Part shown: positions 7,654-15,478 of the stretch, in pieces
Position numbering within the stretch: the first letter of the stretch is position 1
Layout of the letters: the number at the start of each line of letters is the position of its first letter
Source: Geobacillus subterraneus
GTDB lineage: Bacteria > Bacillota > Bacilli > Bacillales > Anoxybacillaceae
Length of the DNA stretch: 64,000 nt
Assembly (NCBI RefSeq): GCF_001618685.1
Contig: NZ_CP014342.1
Span: 2,542,001 to 2,606,000 of the forward strand
Direction of reading: 5' to 3'
Made by a program: the position numbers and the translations under genes
The notes under the pieces: model-generated
Seen by the model: only the letters and a program-made list of their open reading frames with translations
What the model was told of the DNA's origin: nothing
The model's database searches: none

Positions 7654-9966
7654 TTACTTATTTATCACTATCTCTACATTAATCTCGCATTTTACGGGCT
7701 GATCCTCCAAAGTAAACGCCAAACAACCTTCTTCTTGCTTGATAGAATGTACAGATTTCCCGTTCATTCTTACCTCGGAAGCGGTGACACCTGGTATCAG
7801 AATGTGGTAGGTCCGTTGTTCAACCGACTCAGGATAGGAACCAGTTCCTGCTCCAATATTTACAATTATCTTGCCGTCCAAGTTCTTCTGACTGAACAAC
7901 ATAGTGCGGTATTCTCCCCGTTTATAAGCTGTTGTCTTTCCATCATCTTCATATAGCAGGAACTCACCATTCCGACCGGGATAGACGATAATGGTCATCT
8001 TATCCCATGATCGTTCCTCTGCATGTTGCATTACAGGCAATGTAGGGATGATCGACCCCGCTTTGGCATAGATAGGAATACGATCCAGAGGCGCATCAGC
8101 TTCGATCGTTCTCCCCCCCTCAACCGACTGCCACGTCCAAACATCATACCAAAGACCTTCTGGCAGGTAAACCTTGCGGGATGTTGCTCCTTCTTCCAAA
8201 ACGGGAGCCACCAGCAAATTGGATCCAAAGAAGAATTGATCACAGATCTCGGTACAATTGAGATCCTCCGGCACCTCCATAACCATTGGACGCATGTAAG
8301 GTATCCCGGTGCGATAGGTTTCAAATGCACAGGAATAGATGTAAGGCAGAAAGCGGTAACGCCACTCGATGAAATTCTTTACGATTTTTTCCGTTTCTTC
8401 ACCAAAAGCCCAAGGCTCACGATTTTGATGAGCACCATGGGGGCGCATGATAGGGGTAAAGGCTCCAAATTGTATCCAGCGCACATAGAGTTCAGGTGAC
8501 GGTTCATTCCCTTTAAATCCACCGATGTCGCTGTTCCAGAGTGGGAGGCCGACAAGGCTCATGCTTAAAGCTACAGACAGTTGCTTCTTCAAGTCGGTCC
8601 AAGTGCTCTCCACATCGCCGGACCAGACCCCCACGCCATAACGCTGACTGCCTGCCCATCCCGAGCGACTCATGATAAACAGTCGGCGCTCTGGACAGTT
8701 TTGTTCATGCGCCAAGGCCAATGATTTATGCATTTCCAAGGCAAAAATGTTATGGACCTTTTGAGCAGGGCCGTCGTGATGGACCATATCCGGGAAGTGA
8801 ACCTCCGGCTCGTTCAAGTCGGTCCACCAACCCTCTATACCCATCTCAATCAATTCCTTGTGTTGGTCGGCCCACCACTGTTTGGCAAGCGGATCTGTGA
8901 AATCAACCAACGCCGATTCTCCTGCCCAAAATGGGAATAGATAGGTTTCTCCATTTTGCTTTTTGGCAAATACTTTAATCCTGTCTCCTTCTGGGAACAA
9001 ACGGCTTTCTTTTGTCACATAAGGCTCTTCAATTACGATGGGATGAAACCCTTTGCCGCGCAATCCCGCAATCATCTTTTCCGGCTGCGGGAAGGCGATA
9101 CGGTCAAAGCACATATCCCCCATCTTCTTAAACCAGTAGAGATCTAGAATGATTGAATCGCACGGAATCCGTTTTTGACGGAAAGTTTCTGCCAATTCCT
9201 CCACTTCCTGACGACTCTTGTATCCAAATTTGGACTGCAAATAACCAAAAGTCCAGAGTGGAGGAATCTCCGGGCGACCCGTCAATTCCACATACTGACT
9301 GACCAAATCTTTCAGCTCTTGCCCCAAGAATAGATAATAGGTGATCGTCCCACCCTCGGCTTCATAGAACCAGATATCTTCCTTCTCCACACCGAAATCA
9401 AAACGGGCGACCCAAGGATTATCAACGAAGAGACCGTACCCCTCTGAACTGTAGATAACTGGTATCATCAATCGTGAAGGCGAAGGCAGATGTTTGTTCC
9501 AGATCGGTCGGATTGTACCACGGTGATTGAGGCGAACATCATCCTGATTGAGATCTGATTCCCCCAACCCGTAGATGCGTTCGTCACCGGAAAATTGAAA
9601 GGAAATGCGGCTCTTCCAACCGTCAAACTGATACGCCGCAGTATCAGCGCTTCTCGTTACCTCCCGGCCTGTTTCATTAAAAAAGCGAATTCCGAAGGGC
9701 ACTTTGGAAATTACCGCTCTCCCCTTCGGGATGGAAACAGTAATCTCATTTTCTCTCTCTTCCGCCTGAAGCGGAAGAAACTCTTTTAGCAGAACCGAAT
9801 AGGAAGGTTCCGGAACCTCTTCGCTCCAATCGGTCACTTTCAGGAACTGGACCTGGACGGTTCCTTCCTGTGGGGAGCGAATCAGAACCTTGGCTTGAAA
9901 TGCATAGTACAGTTCAACTGCTGTTTCCGTAATGGTAACTTCTCTTAAATCGGTTAATGTATGCAT
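7654..9966 (-). CDS. GH31 family alpha-glucosidase
   Basis: A 770-residue glycoside hydrolase without signal peptide, so probably cytoplasmic, that should release glucose from imported malto- or isomalto-oligosaccharides. The GH31 nucleophile signature reads WWTDLNEPE with Asp383, and the acid/base region is VGVWSGDVEST with Asp451; SRSGWAGSQRY is also typical. An N-terminal beta-sandwich precedes the barrel (from about residue 235) and beta domains follow from about 585. It is the last intact gene of the operon malE-malF-malG-GH31 and has an AAAGGAG ribosome site. Specificity (maltose, isomaltose or xyloside) cannot be decided from sequence; the context favours alpha-1,4 dextrins. Confidence 0.88.
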   Translation of the reverse strand: MHTLTDLREVTITETAVELYYAFQAKVLIRSPQEGTVQVQFLKVTDWSEEVPEPSYSVLLKEFLPLQAEERENEITVSIPKGRAVISKVPFGIRFFNETGREVTRSADTAAYQFDGWKSRISFQFSGDERIYGLGESDLNQDDVRLNHRGTIRPIWNKHLPSPSRLMIPVIYSSEGYGLFVDNPWVARFDFGVEKEDIWFYEAEGGTITYYLFLGQELKDLVSQYVELTGRPEIPPLWTFGYLQSKFGYKSRQEVEELAETFRQKRIPCDSIILDLYWFKKMGDMCFDRIAFPQPEKMIAGLRGKGFHPIVIEEPYVTKESRLFPEGDRIKVFAKKQNGETYLFPFWAGESALVDFTDPLAKQWWADQHKELIEMGIEGWWTDLNEPEVHFPDMVHHDGPAQKVHNIFALEMHKSLALAHEQNCPERRLFIMSRSGWAGSQRYGVGVWSGDVESTWTDLKKQLSVALSMSLVGLPLWNSDIGGFKGNEPSPELYVRWIQFGAFTPIMRPHGAHQNREPWAFGEETEKIVKNFIEWRYRFLPYIYSCAFETYRTGIPYMRPMVMEVPEDLNCTEICDQFFFGSNLLVAPVLEEGATSRKVYLPEGLWYDVWTWQSVEGGRTIEADAPLDRIPIYAKAGSIIPTLPVMQHAEERSWDKMTIIVYPGRNGEFLLYEDDGKTTAYKRGEYRTMLFSQKNLDGKIIVNIGAGTGSYPESVEQRTYHILIPGVTASEVRMNGKSVHSIKQEEGCLAFTLEDQPVKCEINVEIVINK

Positions 9967-10072
9967 GATGACGACTCCTTTTTTTAAACTAAAATCACAT
10001 CCTCATAAACATCCAGCTGGATCAGATATTATTCTTTTACTCAATGCTCTGCACCTCATCTCCGTACTTCGA

Positions 10073-10942
10073 TTACCCCTTGTTTGCACCTGCGCTTAAG
10101 CCTGCAATAATGTATTTTTGCAGTAACAAGAACAGAATAGTGATCGGGATCGCTACAATAATGGCTCCTGCCGCAAAAGTTGTAAATTCAGTATTTCCGC
10201 GACCGGTAACCATCTCAAACAACCCAATTGCTAGAGTTTTATTTTCGTTGGAGCGTAGAACCAATCGGGCGAAAATAAAATCCATCCATGGCCCGATAAA
10301 ATTGTTAATCGCAATAAAGGTTAAAATAGGCACTGACAGAGGCATCATCACTTTGAAAAAGATGGTGGTGTGGGATGCACCGTCGATTTTAGCTGCTTCC
10401 TCCAAGCTTCTTGGCAATCCATCAAAATATCCTTTGACCAGCCATGCTCCAAATGGTATAGAACCGCCTGCATATACAAGAATCAATCCCCACAAATTGT
10501 CCAATAGGCCAATCTGGAGAAGAAGAATATATATAGCAATCATTCCCATAAAGCTAGGAAACATCTGCAGAATCAGCATCGCCATCAAACCTTGGCGGCG
10601 GCCAGGAAATCGAAAACGTGAGAAAGCATAAGCCGATGACACGATTAAAAACGTGGACAAGATCATATTCATCGTTGCAACGAATAAAGTATTTTTAAAC
10701 CATTTGACATAATCAGTTTCATACCATAGATGTGTGTAATGCTTCATTGTAATTTTCTCAGGCATAAGAGTTGAACTATACAATGTGTCTCCTGGATTTA
10801 ACGCCCCAATGAAAATCCAGACGATTGGATACAAAACCAAAATAGCTGAAATGATCAGAAAAGCATAGATTAGAACGGTAACCACAGCTTCCTTGAACTT
10901 TGCACCGGACAATTTTTTTGTACGTAATGGTTTTGCACTCAT
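10073..10942 (-). CDS. malG: maltodextrin ABC permease, MalG type (cluster A)
   Basis: A 289-residue inner-membrane permease with about six transmembrane helices. The conserved cytoplasmic loop that contacts the ATPase reads LEEAAKIDGASHTTIFFKVM, followed by PLSVPILTFIA, the EAA motif of MalG/GanQ-type sugar permeases. It starts two bases after the stop of malF and forms a pair with it. No importer ATPase gene is present in the cluster, so a shared MsmX-type ATPase encoded elsewhere is likely, as in B. subtilis; that is inference. The C-terminal GLSAGANKG is typical of this subfamily. Confidence 0.88.
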   Translation of the reverse strand: MSAKPLRTKKLSGAKFKEAVVTVLIYAFLIISAILVLYPIVWIFIGALNPGDTLYSSTLMPEKITMKHYTHLWYETDYVKWFKNTLFVATMNMILSTFLIVSSAYAFSRFRFPGRRQGLMAMLILQMFPSFMGMIAIYILLLQIGLLDNLWGLILVYAGGSIPFGAWLVKGYFDGLPRSLEEAAKIDGASHTTIFFKVMMPLSVPILTFIAINNFIGPWMDFIFARLVLRSNENKTLAIGLFEMVTGRGNTEFTTFAAGAIIVAIPITILFLLLQKYIIAGLSAGANKG

Positions 10943-10944
10943 CT

Positions 10945-12288
10945 TTACATCATTTCCTCTTCTTTAAATGCTTTTGTTTGTCGGAAGTTCCAAATTGAAA
11001 ATACTGCTACTACAATAAAAATCAGAATGGAAAGTACGGAAGCCATATAAAATTGGCTATGGTTCAAAGTCAGCTTATAGATCCAAGATATTAACAAATC
11101 AGTTGAACCTGCATAAGTATATTTGCCATCGGCAGGTCCCCCTTGGGTAAAGAGGTAGATGACGTTAAAGTTATTGATGTTTCCAGCAAAGCTCATGATT
11201 AAAAGTGGAGAAGTATAGTACATTAATAAAGGAAAAGTAATTGAGCGAAATTTTTGAAATGTGCTTGCTCCGTCTACTTCTGCCGCTTCGTATAATTCCT
11301 TGTCAATATTCGTCAACACACCTGCAATTAATGCCATCCAGAACGGGAATCCCAACCAAATATTTATGGTCACTAGAGCTACTTTTGCCCAAAATGGATC
11401 GGACAGCCAAGGAATAGGATCAATTCCTAAAGTGGATAAATACTGGTTCAAAGGACCGAATTGACCGTTGAAAATATTTCGAAAAACAAGGATAGAAATA
11501 AATTGGGGAACAGCCCAGGGCAATATGAATATTGTTCTCCACATTCGTTTCAGGCGAACTTTATTATGATTAATAATTAAAGCAAAGAACATCCCCACAA
11601 AAAACGTGGTGAAAGTAGCTAGAATAGCCCATATGATGTTCCAAGTCGCTATCCCATAAAATGTCTTGCTCCATGCTTGTAATCTAAATAAATCAATAAA
11701 ATTCTGGAACCCCACCCAATCCACTAGGTTTTTTGGAGGCAAATGATTGGGGGAAGAAAAGTTAGTAAATGCAATCAGAATACCAAAAGTCAATGGAAGA
11801 ACGGAAAGAAAGAGAGTAAAGATTGCAGCAGGAGTCAAAAGAATGTAAGCATATCCATACTCCCATGATTTTTTCAATGATTCTATAAAACTGTTTACTT
11901 TTTCTCCGGTCTCGTGAAGTTTGCCTGTTTTATAGGCATCACGAATATTATAGATATAAAATAACAGGAAAATAACAAGGACTATAACAATTATCAATCC
12001 CTCTATCATCAAGAAGATGGAATGATCTCCTTCTATGACTACCCTTCCCCTTCTTCGAACCTGAGCTTGCTCACCTAAGGTGATCAAGCCCCATAAACCG
12101 TTCACAATCGGGTTTGTCAAAAAAACAATTACATATATTTCTACCAGAGCATATAAAATTCCTTTGATGTACTGCCGATTATAAATTTGTCCCAGACCCA
12201 TAAAAAGGAAGGATAATACCGCAGCTGTACTTGCTTTCTTGGTTTGGCGGCGTTCTGGTTCTGCAACTAAATTGGGTGTTGGAGACAT
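10945..12288 (-). CDS. malF: maltodextrin ABC permease, MalF type with TM2-like N-terminus (cluster A)
   Basis: A 447-residue membrane permease, longer than typical MalF-like Gram-positive permeases because of an N-terminal extension of about 130 residues. The extension contains FLFMGLGQIYNRQYIKGI, resembling a TM2-domain helix pair, and two further hydrophobic segments. The permease part carries the EAA loop ELYEAAEVDGASTFQKFRSI. The extension is shared with MalF of cluster B, so it is a property of this lineage. The ATG has an AAAGGGGATC ribosome site. A strong hairpin lies between malE and this gene, probably lowering permease expression relative to the binding protein. Confidence 0.87.
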   Translation of the reverse strand: MSPTPNLVAEPERRQTKKASTAAVLSFLFMGLGQIYNRQYIKGILYALVEIYVIVFLTNPIVNGLWGLITLGEQAQVRRRGRVVIEGDHSIFLMIEGLIIVIVLVIFLLFYIYNIRDAYKTGKLHETGEKVNSFIESLKKSWEYGYAYILLTPAAIFTLFLSVLPLTFGILIAFTNFSSPNHLPPKNLVDWVGFQNFIDLFRLQAWSKTFYGIATWNIIWAILATFTTFFVGMFFALIINHNKVRLKRMWRTIFILPWAVPQFISILVFRNIFNGQFGPLNQYLSTLGIDPIPWLSDPFWAKVALVTINIWLGFPFWMALIAGVLTNIDKELYEAAEVDGASTFQKFRSITFPLLMYYTSPLLIMSFAGNINNFNVIYLFTQGGPADGKYTYAGSTDLLISWIYKLTLNHSQFYMASVLSILIFIVVAVFSIWNFRQTKAFKEEEMM

Positions 12289-12322
12289 GCAAAGATCCCC
12301 TTTCCGTTTTTTTTCACATTAA

Positions 12323-12357
12323 GAATCAATGCCCTCCGAAACAGAGAGCATTGATTC
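12323..12357 (-). terminator. intercistronic hairpin between malE and malF (cluster A)
   Basis: Ten-base perfect arms GAATCAATGC and GCATTGATTC with a 15-base loop lie in the 86-bp gap. No long T-run follows, so it could stabilise malE mRNA or partly terminate. Cluster B has an equivalent hairpin of different sequence. Confidence 0.6.
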
Positions 12358-12374
12358 AATTTTCTATCTCGTTG

Positions 12375-13673
12375 CTACTGACCCTGAGTGGCAATTCCCG
12401 CTTTAATCTGGTCAACCGCCGCATCCAGAGCTTCTTTTGGATCTTTTCCATCATTCCAAATCGTAGTGAGAGCAGATGCCATAGGTTCCCAGACCATTGG
12501 CATTTGTGGAATGTTTGGCATTGGCACTGCATATTTTGCTTGCTCCAAGAATGCCGATGCAATTTCATCATTTTTTATAGTTTCATTGTCTAGAAGAGAT
12601 TGAACCGGTGGCAATTGCCCAGTCATTTCAAAACGTTTTAGTAGCATTTCTTCACTCGTTGCAAATTTGGCGAATAAGGAGGCTGCGTTCGGATACTTTG
12701 TATAAGCATTTACATAAAATGTGCGAATACCAGAAAAACTTGTAGGTGTTTGACCGTTCTCCAATTTAGGCAACGGTATGACACCGAAGTTCACGCCAGC
12801 ATCGCGATGGCCCGCTACAGCCCAAGGTCCATCAATATTGAAAGCTAGTTTTCCTTCGTTAAATAAAGATTGTTTCACATCATAAGTAATATCTTCCACC
12901 TTCAAAGGCAAGATTTCTTTATGAATACGTTGCATTAACTTTCCTGCTTTTACAGCTCCTTCATTATTCAAACCAATGTCTTTCGGATTGGTATTGTTAT
13001 CACCGAATACATAACCACCGTATCCGCCGATAAATGAGTATACAAAATACAAGTTCGCTACTTCCATCATGAATCCATATTTATTGTTTCTAATATCAGT
13101 CAATTCTTTAGCTTGTGTAATCAGTTCATCCATGGTTTTAGGTAATTTCTTTACCAGATCTTTGTTGTAGAATAAAGCATATGTTTCAATAGACGTAGGA
13201 TAGCCGTAAAGAGTTCCATCAACTGTCGTCCCCTCAATAGCAGATTTCATAAACTTATCTTGATACTCTTCTGGGAAAAAGTTTTCTAAAACCAATCCTG
13301 CTGATACCATAGATCCTAGATGATCGTGTGGAGCAGCAAACACATCTGCCGCAAGTCCAGCCGGACCATCCGTTTTGAGCTTTTCAGGCGCATCAGTATG
13401 TCCTACTTCTTCAAAAGTTACCGGCACCCCATACTTTTTGGTAAATTCTTCAGCCACATATTTGGTCCATTCACCAATTGCTCCGCCAGATTCCCAGACT
13501 TTCAGTTTAGCACCTTTTTCTGGTTTAATTTCTTTACTATCTCCTTCATTTGTACTTGCCGGTTCATTCTTCCCGACACTTTTGTGGGATGATGTTGGTC
13601 CGCAAGCCGCCAGCAAACTGAATACCAGCACCATCACTGCCAAAATTGAGATACCCCTTCTCTTTTTCTTCAT
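12375..13673 (-). CDS. malE: maltodextrin-binding lipoprotein, MalE type (cluster A)
   Basis: A 432-residue extracellular solute-binding protein of ABC family 1. The signal sequence MKKKRRGISILAVMVLVFSL ends in the lipobox LAAC with Cys24, so it should be lipid-anchored outside the membrane. Family features include AADVFAAPHDHLG, NEGKLAFNIDGPWA and the C-terminal region VPMPNIPQMPMVWEPM, shared nearly word for word with MalE of cluster B. It is the first gene of the operon and is preceded by a well-spaced GGAAGGAGAGGG site. Two GCAAACG operators flank its promoter. Ligand is inferred as linear or cyclic maltodextrin. Confidence 0.9.
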   Translation of the reverse strand: MKKKRRGISILAVMVLVFSLLAACGPTSSHKSVGKNEPASTNEGDSKEIKPEKGAKLKVWESGGAIGEWTKYVAEEFTKKYGVPVTFEEVGHTDAPEKLKTDGPAGLAADVFAAPHDHLGSMVSAGLVLENFFPEEYQDKFMKSAIEGTTVDGTLYGYPTSIETYALFYNKDLVKKLPKTMDELITQAKELTDIRNNKYGFMMEVANLYFVYSFIGGYGGYVFGDNNTNPKDIGLNNEGAVKAGKLMQRIHKEILPLKVEDITYDVKQSLFNEGKLAFNIDGPWAVAGHRDAGVNFGVIPLPKLENGQTPTSFSGIRTFYVNAYTKYPNAASLFAKFATSEEMLLKRFEMTGQLPPVQSLLDNETIKNDEIASAFLEQAKYAVPMPNIPQMPMVWEPMASALTTIWNDGKDPKEALDAAVDQIKAGIATQGQ

Positions 13674-13750
13674 TTTCCCTCTCCTTCCATATGGCTAAAT
13701 CATTCATACCATTAAAACCCATAATAAAACCCATAAACAAATACTTTTGA

Positions 13751-13762
13751 GCAATCGTTTGC
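13751..13762. promoter_or_regulatory. MalR-type operator downstream of the malE(A) promoter
   Basis: GCAATCGTTTGC, which on the other strand is GCAAACGATTGC, identical to the operator before neopullulanase. LacI-family MalR proteins of Gram-positives recognise GCAAACGTTTGC-like sites. It lies about 60 bases past the predicted transcription start. Confidence 0.65.
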
Positions 13763-13820
13763 ATATATATTTAAAAAAATAATACGTATATGTAAGGGGT
13801 TTCAATGGTATTTTACCTTA

Positions 13821-13849
13821 ATTATAAAAGCCTAGAAACAAAAAAGCAA
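13821..13849 (-). promoter_or_regulatory. sigma-A promoter of malE(A)
   Basis: On the minus strand TTGCTT (-35) and a perfect TATAAT (-10) are 17 bases apart. MalR-type operators lie on both sides, with centres about 124 bp apart. Confidence 0.65.
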
Positions 13850-13873
13850 TAATTTTTTATATAGTCAATGAAG

Positions 13874-13886
13874 TGCAAACGTTTGA
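13874..13886. promoter_or_regulatory. MalR-type operator upstream of the malE(A) promoter
   Basis: TGCAAACGTTTGA contains the perfect palindrome CAAACGTTTG. It sits some 25 bases upstream of the -35 box, suiting repression by looping with the downstream site. Confidence 0.6.
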
Positions 13887-14016
13887 TAAATTTACAAAAA
13901 ATTAAATTAAAAAAATTAAATTCTAGTCTACAAATGGTACCGTCAAGAATTTTGTGTAATGTAAGATAGATAGGGTATCTCTGAAATGGATTTAGAATAG
14001 AGTGGGGCTGTTTCCT

Positions 14017-14052
14017 CCACACAGGAGACTGAATATTCAGTCTCCTGTGTGG
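14017..14052 (-). terminator. perfect palindrome after the IS256 transposase
   Basis: CCACACAGGAGACTGAAT pairs with its full complement without mismatch and without loop spacing. It follows the transposase stop by about 30 bases and probably acts as its terminator or shields against transcription across the IS end. Confidence 0.6.
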
Positions 14053-14084
14053 AAAGGGTGAATCCCCTTATTTACAATATATGG

Positions 14085-15251
14085 TTAATTGTAACGTTCT
14101 TCAAACATTCGCTGGAGGGCTTCCTGTGCTTCGGCAAATCCTCTTAACTTTCGTCCTGCCCATTTCTCATTAAAGTCTTGGATGGTCAAATACACGACTT
14201 TTTCAGCGGCTTCTAAACTACTCAGGCTGTTCATCGGCTTTAGACGTTTCCGAATCTCCTTGATTGTTCGTTCGATGGCATTCGTCGTATAAATCACACT
14301 TCGAATACTGCTTGGATAATCCATAAATGTAAGGAGGACATCCAACTCATTGGCCCAAGATTGAGCTTCTCTCGGATACTTGCTGGACCATTTCGACTCA
14401 AACTGTTGAAACATCTGTAACGCAATTTCCTTATTCGGTGCGCGATAAATCAGTTTGAGATCCTCTGCCACTTCAAATTGATCTTTTTTCCGAACACGAT
14501 TTAAGGTATTACGGACTTTGTGAACGACACAGCGCTGTACATCGGCTTTCGGATAAACGGCTTTAAAGGCCTCCTCCAGGCCCGGAAGGCCATCGAATAC
14601 GCCCAGAAGCACTTCTTGTACCCCTCTTTTGTAGAGCTGTTGAAGAATCTCTTGCCATCCGTAGGCACTTTCTTGTCCACCTACGAAGAAATCGAGAATT
14701 TCACGATACCCTTCTTCGTTTACACCTAACACCACATAAATAACCTCTTTCTCCACGGTATCGCGACGAAGTTTCACGTACAAGCCATCCAAATATAAGA
14801 CCGAATATCGCTTGGGTAGGGGACGTGTATGCCATTTCACAATGTCTTCCTTTACCACATCCGTGATATGACTAATCGTTGTTGGGGAGTAGGCATTTCC
14901 TAGAATTCGTTCAATAAACTTGCCAATTTCACGCGTACTCATGCCACTTTGATACATCTTAATGATCGCTTCCTCGAGCCAGCCGGTGTGGCGTTGGTAG
15001 GGAGCGAACAATTGGGTTTGAAATTCTCCGTTTCGGTCTCTAGGGACCAAAAGACCTTCAATCCGACCGTATTGCGTATCTAGATTTCGCTGATAGTAGC
15101 CGTTTCTCGTATTCGACGTTCCAGCCTGTTCTATTTCGAGGAAATTTTTTATTTCTTCACGCATAATCAGCTCTAATTTTTCCTTTATAAACTGGCGAAT
15201 CGCACTTTCCAGTTGATGAGCCCAGTCTACATTCGGTATACTTTTAGACAT
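14085..15251 (-). CDS. IS256-family (MULE-type) transposase
   Basis: A 388-residue DDE transposase from MSKSIPNVDWAHQLE, chosen because AAAGGAGAACC precedes this ATG; an upstream in-frame ATG would extend it by 26 residues of unlikely sequence. Family features are the N-terminal region NTRNGYYQRNLDTQYG, the first catalytic segment YLDGLYVKLRRDTVE, the second around VLLGVFDGLPGLEEAF, and the C-terminal IRSVIYTTNAIERTIKEIR with the catalytic Glu. The gene is intact, so the element may still move and could supply activity to related copies elsewhere. Confidence 0.95.
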   Translation of the reverse strand: MSKSIPNVDWAHQLESAIRQFIKEKLELIMREEIKNFLEIEQAGTSNTRNGYYQRNLDTQYGRIEGLLVPRDRNGEFQTQLFAPYQRHTGWLEEAIIKMYQSGMSTREIGKFIERILGNAYSPTTISHITDVVKEDIVKWHTRPLPKRYSVLYLDGLYVKLRRDTVEKEVIYVVLGVNEEGYREILDFFVGGQESAYGWQEILQQLYKRGVQEVLLGVFDGLPGLEEAFKAVYPKADVQRCVVHKVRNTLNRVRKKDQFEVAEDLKLIYRAPNKEIALQMFQQFESKWSSKYPREAQSWANELDVLLTFMDYPSSIRSVIYTTNAIERTIKEIRKRLKPMNSLSSLEAAEKVVYLTIQDFNEKWAGRKLRGFAEAQEALQRMFEERYN

Positions 15252-15424
15252 AGGTAGGGTTCTCCTTTCTCTGGAATGTGTTATGGCCAAATCAGAGAAT
15301 ACCCTACCTTTTTTCTTTTGTTCTAGCAAAATGCTTTACACAAAATTTTATACATCATCCTACAAATCAATATTACATAACAGTTTTTGTAACTATGCTG
15401 ATTGCTAATTAAATTTTATGTCAC

Positions 15425-15455
15425 AAAAAAAGGAGCCGACAACTATGCCGGATCC
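15425..15455 (-). terminator. terminator of the CGTase-like gene
   Basis: On the minus strand GGATCCGGC pairs with GTCGGCTCC around a six-base loop, followed by seven T, 24 bp after the stop codon. Confidence 0.75.
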
Positions 15456-15478
15456 AATATATTACCTTAATTCAGCTT

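Larger units (their letters stand above)
13928..15367 (-). mobile_element. IS256-family insertion sequence with 8-bp target duplication
   Basis: The element spans 13936-15359 (1424 bp) and is flanked by the direct repeat CTACAAAT at 13928-13935 and 15360-15367, the 8-bp duplication expected for IS256. Its 24-base inverted ends share the inner block AATTTTGTGTAA. One intact transposase gene fills it, followed by a perfect palindrome at 14017-14052. It separates the CGTase-like gene from the malE promoter but leaves the promoter and operators intact. Confidence 0.92.

Noticed and set aside
13751-13886. CcpA cre sites at the malE(A) operators
   Set aside because: TGCAAACGATTGC and TGCAAACGTTTGA deviate from the cre end bases (WNCA), and the central CG palindromes fit MalR better; dual use cannot be excluded.
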